56,173 nucleotides of DNA from Maritimibacter sp. (lineage in GTDB: Bacteria; Pseudomonadota; Alphaproteobacteria; Rhodobacterales; Rhodobacteraceae): contig NZVC01000039.1 of the NCBI GenBank assembly GCA_002701395.1, positions 1-56,173 of the forward strand, written 5' to 3'. The number at the start of each line of letters is the position of its first letter. Position 1 is the stretch's first letter. The translations under genes and the position numbers were made by a program. Under the pieces are notes generated by a model that had not been told where the DNA came from, did no database searches, and saw only the letters and a list, made by a program, of their open reading frames with translations. Of the stretch, positions 26,127-37,246 are shown one piece after another.

Positions 26127-26803
26127 GCGTGGGTGTCCTTTCTTCGCCGCCCCGTGGCGCCCTTTGTCGGGGGCTGGGCGGGTTCTGTATCCAGAAGGCG
26201 CTGCAGCGCCTCGGTGGCGCGGGCGATGTGCGCCCGCATGAGCGACTCGGCCAGTTCGGCATCGCGCGCTTTCATGGCGCGCAGGATCTGCCAGTGTTCT
26301 GCCGAGGCGTTGTCGTGCCGCCCCGGTGTCGAGCCCGAGCGGGCGCGATACAGGCGCAGCAGGTAATAAAGTTCGTCGCACAGAAGCGACTGGATGCGGC
26401 TGTTACCGCTTTCCTCGGCGATGCGGACGTGCAGGTCCAGCACACGGCCGTTGCCGCCCGCCTGTTCGAAATCGTCCAGCAGCCGCTGCATTGAATCGTC
26501 GCTCATCGCGCGCGTGGCCAGCTTGACGCTCATGCCCTCAACGCTTTCGCGAAGCTGAAAGATCTCTATCATGTCGTGGACAGACAGATCGACGACTCGC
26601 GCTTTGAAGTACGGTTCCTTGGTGACAAGGCCGCGCCCCTGAAGCGCCTTGACGGCCTCGCGCACGGGGCCGCGGCTGACGCCGAAACGGTCAGCTAGAG
26701 ACGCCTCGTTCACGACGCCCCCAAGCGGGATCTCACCGCTTAGGATCAACTGGAAGATGGCATCGAATACAGTGTCGACGCGCGTGCGCTGTTGGCCGGT
26801 CAT
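26123..26803 (-). CDS. GntR-family regulator, FCD subfamily, of the flavoprotein/aconitase regulon
   Basis: A protein of 226 residues. The winged helix is at about 10-75 (GEIPLGGVVNEASLADRFGVSRGPVREAVKALQGRGLVTKEPYFKARVVDLS) and the FCD effector domain follows (LHVRIAEESGNSRIQSLL, AEHWQILRAMKARDAELAESLMRAHIA). GGGGAAGG lies just before ATG 26803. An operator-like AGTGTTGACA sits 14 bases upstream of the start, and related sites precede the divergent aconitase gene and both operons at 22 kb, so it probably controls all of them and itself. The effector may be the pathway substrate. Confidence 0.9.
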   Translation of the reverse strand: MTGQQRTRVDTVFDAIFQLILSGEIPLGGVVNEASLADRFGVSRGPVREAVKALQGRGLVTKEPYFKARVVDLSVHDMIEIFQLRESVEGMSVKLATRAMSDDSMQRLLDDFEQAGGNGRVLDLHVRIAEESGNSRIQSLLCDELYYLLRLYRARSGSTPGRHDNASAEHWQILRAMKARDAELAESLMRAHIARATEALQRLLDTEPAQPPTKGATGRRRKDTHA

Positions 26804-26816
26804 TCCTTCCCCATTC

Positions 26817-26826
26817 TGTCAACACT
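26817..26826. promoter_or_regulatory. GntR-type operator at its own promoter
   Basis: TGTCAACACT here equals AGTGTTGACA on the minus strand, 14 bases upstream of the gntR start. It is a near-copy of the sites at 22223 and 26898, and suits autoregulation. Confidence 0.6.
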
Positions 26827-26897
26827 TTTGGGAAACTTACCGTGTTCAACGCGAAAGTAAACGAGAAGATCGCTCGACACAAGGTTCGAGAGGCAAT

Positions 26898-26930
26898 ACT
26901 GTTGACACTTTTTGGTTCGCCGCCTATCCA
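26898..26930 (+). promoter_or_regulatory. Promoter with overlapping operator for the aconitase operon
   Basis: The operator-like ACTGTTGACACT (26898-26909) contains a perfect -35 box TTGACA (26902-26907); after 17 bases comes TATCCA (26925-26930) as the -10. Transcription should begin about 26936-26938, that is, at the ATG itself (26937), and there is no Shine-Dalgarno sequence, so the mRNA may be leaderless. An alternative is translation from a downstream GTG at codon 10. Confidence 0.6.
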
Positions 26931-26936
26931 GATCAC

Positions 26937-29659
<2,723 letters not shown>

Positions 29660-29663
<4 letters not shown>

Positions 29664-30064
29664 ACACCCGTGGCTCTGCCATCGACCGTGCCGTTGCCTA
29701 TCTGGCGGCGATGCAGGACAGGGATCTTGACCTTGCCCGGCGCTACGTCGCCGACACCGGCCTGACGCTGGTCTTCCCCGGGGGGCGCCGGTTCTCTCGG
29801 CTGGAAGACATCCGCAGCAACTCTGCCGGGCGTTATGAGATTGTGAAGAAACATATCCTCGACTGTCACGCGTGGGAACACGAAGGCGCCGAACGGGTGA
29901 TGATCACCGGAACGCTTTACGGCAAATGGCTGGACGGCAGGTCGTTCGACGGAATCCGCTTCATCGACTGGTTCGAGATGCGGGACGGCCTGATCGTGCG
30001 GCAGGAGGTCTGGAACGATACCGGCGAGAGATTGCTGGAGATGAAGAAGGGAACGAGCGAGTGA
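29660..30064 (+). CDS. SnoaL-like (NTF2-fold) small protein
   Basis: A protein of 134 residues, translationally coupled to the aconitase gene (ATGA) and to the amidohydrolase gene (GTGA). The sequence has the SnoaL/NTF2 layout: an N-terminal helix (IDRAVAYLAAMQDRDLDLARRYVAD), a short LVFPGGRRFSRLEDI strand-turn, and a C-terminal sheet ending DWFEMRDGLIVRQEVWNDTGERLLEM. Members are small cyclases, isomerases or accessory subunits. Its place between hydratase and amidohydrolase implies a step or an accessory role in the same pathway. The reaction is unknown. Confidence 0.8.
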
Positions 30065-31425
30065 GCTACGATCTTATACTGAAGAACGGCGAGATCGTTT
30101 TTCCGGGCGAGGGCGTCGCCCGCGGTTCGGTCGCGGTGAAGGGCGGCAAGATCGCCGCGATCCTGCAACCCGGCGAAACCGCCGAGGCCACGCGCGTGAT
30201 CGACTGCACCGACCGCTGGATTCTGCCCGGCGCCATCGACCCGCACACCCACGTCGGTTTCGGCGCCAAGGAAGACGACTGGACGACCGAGACGCGCACT
30301 GCCGCGATGCAGGGCGTGACCGGTCTGATGACCTTCTGGCGGTCCGAGGATCTGGACAAGACCACGCCGGAATGGCGCGACGCGGGCGAGGCGCGGTCGG
30401 TGATCGACTTTGGCTTCCACTTCGGCGTCACCGCGCGGCGCCATGTCGAGGACTTTCCGAAGCTGGCCGCCAAGTACGGCGTGACCTCGCTGAAGGTCTA
30501 CCTGATGTACAAGGGCGAAACAGGCCGCGCGAAGGGCTTCACCGAGGTGGACGACGCCCTGCTGTTTCAGGCGCTGCAGGCGGCGGCGACCGTCAAGGGC
30601 GGTGTCGTGGGCGTGCATTGCGAGAACACCGAAGTGATCCCGGTGTTCCGCGAACCCGTGAAGGCGTCGGGCCGCATGGACCTTGGCGCGTGGGACGACC
30701 AAAGCCCCGGCTTCCTTGAAACCGAGAACGTGTTCCGCGTCGCCTACTTCGGCGAAAAGGCGGGTTGCCCGGTGAACATCGTGCACATGTCGGCGGGCGA
30801 AAGCCTTGACCTTGTGCGCAAGATGCGCCGCCCCGACCGCCCCGCGATCAACGTGGAAACCTGCATCCACTACCTTGCGCTGACCCGCGACAGCGACATC
30901 GGGGATCTGGGCAAGGTGAACCCGCCGCTGCGGTCGCAGTCCGACGCCGATACCCTGTGGGAAGGCGTGCGCGACGGCGCGGTGCAGACCATCGGGTCCG
31001 ACCACGTCGCGCGCAAGAGGGCAACCAAGGGCCCCGACATCTGGCAGGCCTCGGCCGGGTTCCCCGGTCTGGCGCAGATCTGGCCGGTGCTGGTGTCCGA
31101 AGGCTTCCACAAACGCGGCATCCCGATCGAGACGCTGTCGGCCGCCACCAGCCGTAACGTGGCCAAGCTGTACAATCTGTCCGGCAAGGGCCGCATCGCG
31201 CCCGGCTATGACGCCGACTTCGCGATCGTCGACCCCGACGGCGAAACCACCGTGCGGCACACCGACTATCCGTCGCACTCCGATTACTCGCCCTACGAAG
31301 GCATGACGTTCCGCGGCGCGGTGACCCACACGGTCCTGCGCGGGATGCTTCTGTCCGAGAATGGCGCGCTGGCCGAAGGCGTCGATGCCGCGCCCGCCGG
31401 CAAGTACCTGTTCCGGGCCAACTAA
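30061..31425 (+). CDS. Dihydropyrimidinase/hydantoinase-family cyclic amidohydrolase
   Basis: A protein of 454 residues from GTG 30061, which overlaps the preceding stop codon. It is a complete binuclear-metal amidohydrolase: His62 and His64 (DPHTHVGF), carboxylated-lysine candidate Lys145 (SLKVYLMYKG), His186 (GVHCEN), His242 (VHMSAG) and Asp314 (GSDH). The family opens cyclic amides (hydantoins, dihydropyrimidines, allantoin, cyclic imides). No pyrimidine- or allantoin-pathway genes accompany it. The amidase-like gene downstream suggests ring opening of a cyclic imide or related ring, followed by removal of the amide nitrogen (inference). Confidence 0.88.
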   Translation: MSYDLILKNGEIVFPGEGVARGSVAVKGGKIAAILQPGETAEATRVIDCTDRWILPGAIDPHTHVGFGAKEDDWTTETRTAAMQGVTGLMTFWRSEDLDKTTPEWRDAGEARSVIDFGFHFGVTARRHVEDFPKLAAKYGVTSLKVYLMYKGETGRAKGFTEVDDALLFQALQAAATVKGGVVGVHCENTEVIPVFREPVKASGRMDLGAWDDQSPGFLETENVFRVAYFGEKAGCPVNIVHMSAGESLDLVRKMRRPDRPAINVETCIHYLALTRDSDIGDLGKVNPPLRSQSDADTLWEGVRDGAVQTIGSDHVARKRATKGPDIWQASAGFPGLAQIWPVLVSEGFHKRGIPIETLSAATSRNVAKLYNLSGKGRIAPGYDADFAIVDPDGETTVRHTDYPSHSDYSPYEGMTFRGAVTHTVLRGMLLSENGALAEGVDAAPAGKYLFRAN

Positions 31426-31452
31426 GCCCGTCCGACCAAGAAAGAGAGACAC

Positions 31453-32166
31453 ATGAGCGAACGTATCTGGGACAAGTTCCTGACCGACAAGGACAAGCGA
31501 ATCTTCCAGTTGGCCGGCTATGGCAAACGCGGCGGGTTCGGCACGCGCCCGGCGCTGTTCATCATCGACGTCCAGTACAACTTCACCGGCGACGAGCCGG
31601 GCGAGGATCAGGAAGAAGGCGTCAAAAAGTACCGCACCCACTGCGGTGAAGCCGGCTGGAAGGCCGTGCCCCACATCGAACGCCTCCTGAAGATCGCCCG
31701 CGAGAAGAACCTGCCGGTGTTCTACACCGTGTCCGAGCGTCGCCCCGACATGATCGACAGCGGCGTGCAGGTCGGTAAAAGCCACCGCGGGCACGAGAAG
31801 ACCTCGACCGAGGGCAGCCACGCGACCCAGACCGTCGCCCCGCTGTCGCCGCAGCCGCAGGACATCCTGATCGGCAAGCGCAAGCCGTCGGCCTTCTTCG
31901 GCACGATCTTCATGAGCCACCTGAACTTCCTTGACGTGGACACGCTGATCATGACCGGCTGCACCACCTCGGGCTGCCTGCGCGCGACCACGGTCGATGC
32001 GTATTCGCTGAACTTCAAGGTCGTGATCCCGGAAGAGACCGCGTTCGACCGGTTCGAAGCAAGCCACGCGATCAACCTGTTCGACCTGAACTGCAAGTAT
32101 GCGGACGTGATCCCGACCGACGAGGTCGCCGCCTACATGGAAAGCCTGCCGGTGCGCGAAGCCTAA
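31453..32166 (+). CDS. Isochorismatase-like cysteine amidohydrolase (carbamoylsarcosine/maleamate amidase type)
   Basis: A protein of 237 residues with AAAGAGAGACAC before ATG 31453. The catalytic triad of the family is visible: Asp39 (ALFIIDVQ), Lys142 (GKRKPSAFFGT) and the nucleophile Cys175 (GCTTSGCLRATTVDA). The N-terminal extension and the overall pattern favour N-carbamoylsarcosine amidase or maleamate amidohydrolase (NicF) over isochorismatase. It is the last gene of the aconitase operon and is followed by a terminator. It most likely releases ammonia from the half-amide left by the amidohydrolase encoded before it. Confidence 0.87.
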   Translation: MSERIWDKFLTDKDKRIFQLAGYGKRGGFGTRPALFIIDVQYNFTGDEPGEDQEEGVKKYRTHCGEAGWKAVPHIERLLKIAREKNLPVFYTVSERRPDMIDSGVQVGKSHRGHEKTSTEGSHATQTVAPLSPQPQDILIGKRKPSAFFGTIFMSHLNFLDVDTLIMTGCTTSGCLRATTVDAYSLNFKVVIPEETAFDRFEASHAINLFDLNCKYADVIPTDEVAAYMESLPVREA

Positions 32167-32190
32167 GGCACGCCCCCGTTTACGCTATGA

Positions 32191-32218
32191 CGCGGTCGCC
32201 CCCGGCGGCCGCGTTTTT
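32191..32218 (+). terminator. Rho-independent terminator of the aconitase operon
   Basis: CGCGGTCGCC pairs with GGCGGCCGCG (one T-G pair) around CCC, followed by TTTTT, 24 bases after the amidase stop codon. Confidence 0.88.
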
Positions 32219-32244
32219 CGTTGCGGGCCGATCCGTCTTTCGGC

Positions 32245-33426
32245 TCAGCACAGCGACACCAGCACGCGGGCAACACGGTCCACGTCGTACCGTTCCTTTC
32301 CGTTCTCGGCGAGCGGCAGGCGCACACAGGGGATGCCGTGGGTCTGCTCGACCCGCGCACAGTCCTCGGCGGGCAAGGACGTGTCGCACAAGACATGGCT
32401 TACAAGGTCGCGCGGCGCGGTCTTCGGGCCTGCGTCGTGCAGCATCGGCGCAAGGATCGCGGCGATCTGGTCGGTCAGGTCGTGTCCCAAAGCCTCGGGG
32501 TCGCGCCCAAGGCTGGGCAGGTACACCTTCGGCACCCTCTGTTTCGCCACAGCCCGGCCGACGCCTGCGGGCAGCAGGTTGGCCACCACGCTGGAATACA
32601 GGCTGCCGGGCGGATAGCAGATCACCTCTGCCTGCTCGATCAGGCTGCGGTTCCGGTCCGGCAGCGGCACCGCATCGGGGGACAGTTCCGTTTCGCCGTC
32701 GCTCAGGAACAGGCGGGCGATCGGGCTGTCGATCGCCGCCGTCTCTTTGCCGCTGATGTGGCGCTGGCCGATGATCCTGCGCCCGTCCCGCAGGTCGACG
32801 CCAAGCTGCAGGTTCTCGTCCACGACGGCGCGGACGGTGCCGCGCACGTCGACCATCTTCGACATCAGGAACAGCACCGGTTCCAGCGCGCGGCCATTGC
32901 CAAGATAGCCGCCGGCAAGGATCAGGTTGCCGATGCTGGCGCCCCGGTAGTCGAAGTCGTCGGTGACCTCTTCGGCGAACCGGGCCAGCTGGGTGCGGAT
33001 CAGTTGCCGCATCGGCTTGGCGATGGCGGTCAGAAGCGGGTGCTTGCCATCGACCATCTGCGCGACCTCGTCCCGCAGCGCGGCGTTGTCGGCGTCCTTC
33101 GGCAGGCGGTGGCTGAACAGATCGTACACGTCGGGCTGACCAAGCACCGTCTCATCCGCAAGCGCCATCAAGCGCGAACGCAGGTCGCCCACGGCCGGGA
33201 TGTCGAACGCCCGGCGCAAAACCTGCGAACTGCCGCCGCTGTCGAACGGGGTGATCAGGTGCATCGAGTTGAAGGTATAGTGCTTCAGCCGCCGCGAAAT
33301 CCCGTTCAGCGCGCTGCCGCCGCTGAAGAACAGGATGCGCGGCCCAAGGTGCGGCGCGCTTTCCGCCCGCGCGACCCGAAGGTCGTCGGGCAGGGCCACC
33401 TCGTGCTCGACACGGATGAAGGTCAT
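32245..33426 (-). CDS. CofD/YvcK-like protein
   Basis: A protein of 393 residues; GGAGGCAGCACAGAC precedes ATG 33426. The N-terminal ILFFSGGSALNGISRRLKHYTFN and LITPFDSGGSSQVLRRAFDIPAVGDLRSRLMALAD segments match the Rossmann-like core of YvcK (gluconeogenesis factor) and CofD (2-phospho-L-lactate transferase); GNLILAGGYL and ICYPPGSLYSSVVANLLPAGVGRAV complete the pattern. I recall a subgroup called GAK-system CofD-like proteins, which normally sits with an ATP-grasp and a kinase gene. None is visible here, so it stands alone. Its substrate is unknown; true CofD activity would need coenzyme F420 synthesis, for which there is no sign. Confidence 0.78.
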   Translation of the reverse strand: MTFIRVEHEVALPDDLRVARAESAPHLGPRILFFSGGSALNGISRRLKHYTFNSMHLITPFDSGGSSQVLRRAFDIPAVGDLRSRLMALADETVLGQPDVYDLFSHRLPKDADNAALRDEVAQMVDGKHPLLTAIAKPMRQLIRTQLARFAEEVTDDFDYRGASIGNLILAGGYLGNGRALEPVLFLMSKMVDVRGTVRAVVDENLQLGVDLRDGRRIIGQRHISGKETAAIDSPIARLFLSDGETELSPDAVPLPDRNRSLIEQAEVICYPPGSLYSSVVANLLPAGVGRAVAKQRVPKVYLPSLGRDPEALGHDLTDQIAAILAPMLHDAGPKTAPRDLVSHVLCDTSLPAEDCARVEQTHGIPCVRLPLAENGKERYDVDRVARVLVSLC

Positions 33427-33666
33427 GTCTGTGCTGCCTCCCTGACAGACCGGATACCGTGGCGTCTGCACCGGTACGTCCGGCGACTATGGCACCATGA
33501 CCGGCGAAGATGCCATACGCCTGTCCTCCGTTGCCGCCATCCGGGCGGGGTGTGCAGGCGTGGAAGGGATCATGCCGATCCGGCAATGACGCCGGGTCGT
33601 TCTCTTGTTAGGCTTCCGGTCAGGCGCGGCCAGTGTCGGCCCGCGCAGTTGCAGAAGGTTCTTTTT

Positions 33667-33990
33667 ATGCCAAGATTACTGACCGCCGTGGCGCTTGCCC
33701 TGTTCGCGACCGCCGTGAATGCCCAGCAGATCTATGTCCCGCCCGGGCCCTACAGCAACGACAGCGGCTGTCTGGTGCAGGGGCTTGACCCCAACGGCGA
33801 CGGGTTCCTTGCGCTGCGGGCCGGACCCGGCACGAACTATGCCCAGATCGGAAGCCTTCACAACGGCGACGCCGCCTATCTGCGCAAGTGCGAGGGGCGC
33901 TGGTGCTATGTCGAAAACGGCGCGATCGGCGGGCAAGAGGCGCGGTTCCGGGGTTGGATCTATACGGCGTGGTGCCAGTTCTATCCCTGA
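33667..33990 (+). CDS. Secreted bacterial SH3-domain protein
   Basis: A protein of 107 residues with a signal peptide (MPRLLTAVALALFATAVNAQ). The mature part has the SH3_3 pattern LRAGPGTNYAQIGSLHNGDAAYLRKCEGRWCYVE and ends GWIYTAWCQFYP; three of its four cysteines are close to the fold core. Such domains bind cell-wall or glycan ligands in the periplasm. The 240 bases between this gene and the divergent CofD-like gene show no clear operator. It lies directly upstream of the exopolysaccharide locus but is separated from it by the CtrA-type site at 34028, so a functional link is only possible. Confidence 0.75.
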   Translation: MPRLLTAVALALFATAVNAQQIYVPPGPYSNDSGCLVQGLDPNGDGFLALRAGPGTNYAQIGSLHNGDAAYLRKCEGRWCYVENGAIGGQEARFRGWIYTAWCQFYP

Positions 33991-34027
33991 CCGAAGCCCG
34001 ACGTCGGTAAACCCGATCCGTCGGTTT

Positions 34028-34042
34028 TTAATCAATATTTAA
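34028..34042. promoter_or_regulatory. CtrA-type box upstream of the Wzc-like gene
   Basis: TTAATCAATATTTAA is an exact TTAA-N7-TTAA, the CtrA consensus of alphaproteobacteria, 81 bases before the Wzc-like start; a third TTAA follows at 34046. The A+T-rich patch stands out in this G+C-rich sequence. Confidence 0.65.
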
Positions 34043-34123
34043 CCCTTAACCTGTCCTCTGGCCCAAGGTGCCCGTGGCGGAAAACGCTTTCCAACCGGGC
34101 TTTTCGCAGGTGGCGGGGCAGGG

Positions 34124-36304
34124 ATGGCGGATATCGGATTGGTCAGTCAGCCGGGGGCACGGCCGGGGCAGGACACGGTGGTCCGTCCCCTGTCGCCCGG
34201 CATCGTTCCTGCCAGCGGCGCGACGGCCGATACGATGGTGGACCTTGGCCACCTTGCCTCGGCCCTGTGGCGGGGCCTGTGGCTGATCGCGGCCAGCGTG
34301 GCGCTGACTGTCGGACTGGCAACGTGGTATGTTCTGGACGTGGCGGTGCCGAAGTACACCGCCGAGGCCCGCATCGTCATGGAAGCGCGGGATCAGAACG
34401 TCGTCGACCTTGAAAGCGTGATCTCGGGGCGCGGTACGGATGAGGCGTCGCTGAACACCGAGATGTCGGTGATGACCTCGCGCACCTTGCTGGAAACGCT
34501 GGTCCGCGATCTAGACCTGACCGCCGACCCGGAATTCAACACGCGGCTGGAACCCGCACCGGCGCTGTCCGCGATCGGCGTGGTGGACCGGGTGCGCGGC
34601 TGGCTTGGCCTGCCGTCGCTGGATGCAGAACCCCGCACCGAGCAAGAGGTGCTGTTGGACACGGTCGATGCGCTGGCCGAAGTCGTCTTCGTCCGGATCG
34701 AGCCTTATTCCTATGTGTTCAGCATCCGCGCCAAGACCGGCGACCCGCACAAATCCGCGCTGATCGCGAACCGGCTGGCGGCGATCTACCTTGACCAGCA
34801 GATCTCGACCAAGTTCTCGGCCACGGAATACGCCGTCGACTGGCTGTCGCAGCGGGTGACCGAGCTTGAGCTTGAACTGAAACAGAAGGAAGAGGCGGTG
34901 CTGGAACTCAGCTCGGTCTCGCTTCTGATGCCAGAGGCCTCGCTTGAGGCGCTGAAGGCCCGCGCGCGCGAGGCTTACGACCGGCTTGCCGAACTGGAAA
35001 CGGCGGCCCTTGTGGCGCAAGAGGCGGCGGATGGGTTGTCTGCCCGGCTGGCGGACGGGGACCTGCGTTCAGCGGCAGAACTCGCCCGCGACCCGGAGGT
35101 GTTCGCCCTGCTGGACATCGGCGACACCACCGGCGCGCTGGACCGCCTGCGCGCGGCGCTGGAGCGGTTGCGCCAGGCGGATGCCGACGCGGCCGAAGCC
35201 GTGGCCGCCGCGCGGGCAGAGCACGACAGGCTGACCGCCCGGATCGAGGCCGAGGATGCGCAGCGACAGGAGCTGACGCAGCGCATTCGGGATGCCGACG
35301 CGACGCGGGTGCTGTACCAGACCTTTCTTGCGCGGCTGAAGGAAACCTCGATCCAGATCGGGCTTCAGCAGGCCGACAGCCGGGTGTTGTCCGCTGCCGT
35401 GCCCGGCGAAGAGGTCGCGCCGCGCCGCGCGATGATCGTTGCGGTCGCGGCCCTGCTGGGCGTCGTTCTGGGCGTCGGGATCATCCTGCTGCGGCAGTAC
35501 CTGAACCGGGGGTTTCGCACCGCCGACGATCTGGAACAGGCGACCGGTTATACCGTTCTTGGCCAGATCCCGAGGATGCCGTTGCGGCGGCGGCGCGGCG
35601 TGCTGGACTACCTGCGGCGCAAGCCGACCTCTGCCGCGGCAGAGGCGATCCGCAACCTGCGAACCTCGGTCCTGCTGTCCGACGTCGACACGCCGCCCCG
35701 GGTGATCATGTCGACCTCTTCGATCCCGGGCGAAGGCAAGACGACACAGTCCATCGCGCTGGCACAGAACCTTGCGGGCCTTGGCCAGAAGGTGCTGCTG
35801 GTCGAGGGCGACATCCGCCGCCGTACCTTCGCGCAGTATCTTGATGCCGACGCGCCGGGCAGCCTTGTGCAGGTGGTGTCCGGCACGCTGACGCTGGCAG
35901 AGGCCGTGGTCTCTGACCCGGCGCTGGAGATTGACGTGCTGATGGGCGACCGGTCGTCGGTCAACGCGGCGGACATGTTTTCGTCCGACAGTTTCCGGCG
36001 GTTCATCCTGTCGGCGCGCAATGCCTATGACTACGTCGTCATCGACACGCCGCCCGTTCTGGTGGTGCCGGACGCGCGGGTTCTGGGCCGGTATGCCGAC
36101 GCCATCGTCTATTCGGTGCAGTGGGACAGGACCTCGAAAGAGCAGGTGACAGCGGGCCTTCGGATGCTGTCGTCGGTGCATCTGCGGATCACGGGACTGG
36201 TCCTGTCACAGGTCGATCCGAAAGGGATGCGACGGTACGGATACGGCAGCCGCCACGGCGCGTATTCCGGCTATGGCAAGGCGTATTACGACGCCGGCGC
36301 CTAG
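34124..36304 (+). CDS. Exopolysaccharide co-polymerase with tyrosine-kinase domain (Wzc/ExoP-like)
   Basis: A protein of 726 residues. After a soluble start, a first membrane helix (about 50-72, GLWLIAASVALTVGLATWYVL) leads into a Wzz-type periplasmic domain with long coiled-coil stretches (about 235-410); the second helix is about 430-452. The cytoplasmic BY-kinase part has Walker A SSIPGEGKTT (about 531-540), Walker A' VLLVEGDIRRR, Walker B YVVIDTPP (about 640) and a tyrosine-rich tail of seven Tyr in the last 24 residues for autophosphorylation. The kinase is fused to the Wzz domain, as in Gram-negative Wzc. It controls polymer length and export, together with an outer-membrane channel not encoded in this window. 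Confidence 0.93.
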   Translation: MADIGLVSQPGARPGQDTVVRPLSPGIVPASGATADTMVDLGHLASALWRGLWLIAASVALTVGLATWYVLDVAVPKYTAEARIVMEARDQNVVDLESVISGRGTDEASLNTEMSVMTSRTLLETLVRDLDLTADPEFNTRLEPAPALSAIGVVDRVRGWLGLPSLDAEPRTEQEVLLDTVDALAEVVFVRIEPYSYVFSIRAKTGDPHKSALIANRLAAIYLDQQISTKFSATEYAVDWLSQRVTELELELKQKEEAVLELSSVSLLMPEASLEALKARAREAYDRLAELETAALVAQEAADGLSARLADGDLRSAAELARDPEVFALLDIGDTTGALDRLRAALERLRQADADAAEAVAAARAEHDRLTARIEAEDAQRQELTQRIRDADATRVLYQTFLARLKETSIQIGLQQADSRVLSAAVPGEEVAPRRAMIVAVAALLGVVLGVGIILLRQYLNRGFRTADDLEQATGYTVLGQIPRMPLRRRRGVLDYLRRKPTSAAAEAIRNLRTSVLLSDVDTPPRVIMSTSSIPGEGKTTQSIALAQNLAGLGQKVLLVEGDIRRRTFAQYLDADAPGSLVQVVSGTLTLAEAVVSDPALEIDVLMGDRSSVNAADMFSSDSFRRFILSARNAYDYVVIDTPPVLVVPDARVLGRYADAIVYSVQWDRTSKEQVTAGLRMLSSVHLRITGLVLSQVDPKGMRRYGYGSRHGAYSGYGKAYYDAGA

Positions 36305-36402
36305 CCCAGCCTGCGCCAAACGGCAGGCCCACGAGGACGCATTCACCCGTTTAGATTTCGTTAGCAAGTATTAACGTAAAACATTGAAATTAAGGTAAAA
36401 AC

Positions 36403-36417
36403 TTAACCTGCCATTAA
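36403..36417. promoter_or_regulatory. CtrA-type box upstream of the glycosyltransferase gene
   Basis: TTAACCTGCCATTAA is an exact TTAA-N7-TTAA, 41 bases before the GTG at 36458; further TTAA half-sites lie at 36371 and 36390. The stretch CTTAACCTG occurs here and, as CCTTAACCTG, at 34045-34054 before the Wzc-like gene. Confidence 0.65.
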
Positions 36418-36457
36418 GTGTTCATCTTCGAAACTGGGGTCGCTGACGGAGTCAGGG

Positions 36458-37243
36458 GTGACTTGTTTCGAGGAACTGACAGTGGATCGCATCAATGTTG
36501 GCGGCTATGAAACCGTTACGGCGGATCGCAAGGAACTTTCCGCATGGATCACCGGACAATGTCTTGAACGACGAACGGCGGCGGCCCCGCCGGCCATGGT
36601 CTTTTCATCCAACGGGCAGGGCATCGCGCTGCGCGGGCGGAACCCAGACTTCGACCGCGCGATGCGCGCGGCGGACGTGGTGCATGCCGACGGAATGTCC
36701 GTCGTGATGGCGTCCCGCCTTCTGGCCCCGCAGGCGATCCGGGAAAGGTCCGCGACGACGGACCTGTTTCACGACGTGGCGCGGGACGCGGTGGCGCATG
36801 GGCTGAACTTCTACGTGCTGGGCGGGACCGAGGATCAGAACCGCCGCGCCGTCCACGCGATGCTGGCGCTGTATCCCGACCTGCGGATCGTCGGGCGGCG
36901 CAACGGATACTTTGGCCGGGACGAGGACGCTGAGGTCTGCCGATCCATCGTCGCGGCGGGGACGGATGTGTTGTGGGTCGGGCTTGGCAAGCCGCTTCAG
37001 GAAACATGGAGCCACGCGAACCGCGGACGCCTGCACGGCGTCGGCTGCATCAAGACCTGTGGCGGGCTGTATTCCTACCTGACGGGCGATGCCGCCCGTG
37101 CGCCGCTGTGGATGCAGCGGACCGGGCTGGAATGGCTTTTCCGGCTGGCGCAGGAACCCAACCGGCTGATGCGCCGCTATCTGGTCACCAACACGGTCAG
37201 CGCCTGGCGGCTTCTGACCCAAACCGGCTCGCGCGGGACATAG
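36458..37243 (+). CDS. WecG/TagA/CpsF-family glycosyltransferase
   Basis: A protein of 261 residues from GTG 36458; a GTG at 36482 with GAGGAA before it is an equally good start. The GT26 family pattern is complete: VFSSNGQGIALRGRNPDFDRAMRAADVVHADGMSVVMASRLL, YVLGGTEDQNRRAVHAMLALYPDLRIVGRRNGYF and DVLWVGLGKPLQETW. These enzymes add a sugar such as N-acetylmannosaminuronate or N-acetylmannosamine to a lipid-linked primer. The acyltransferase gene follows after 3 bases. A CtrA-type box lies upstream. Confidence 0.9.
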   Translation: MTCFEELTVDRINVGGYETVTADRKELSAWITGQCLERRTAAAPPAMVFSSNGQGIALRGRNPDFDRAMRAADVVHADGMSVVMASRLLAPQAIRERSATTDLFHDVARDAVAHGLNFYVLGGTEDQNRRAVHAMLALYPDLRIVGRRNGYFGRDEDAEVCRSIVAAGTDVLWVGLGKPLQETWSHANRGRLHGVGCIKTCGGLYSYLTGDAARAPLWMQRTGLEWLFRLAQEPNRLMRRYLVTNTVSAWRLLTQTGSRGT

Positions 37244-37246
37244 GGC

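Noticed and set aside
29917..32067. A 716-codon open frame on the minus strand opposite the amidohydrolase and amidase genes
   Set aside because: The translation is low in sense (rich in Arg, His, Gly, Asp), matches no family pattern, and lies opposite two genes with complete catalytic motifs. Long antisense frames are common in G+C-rich DNA.
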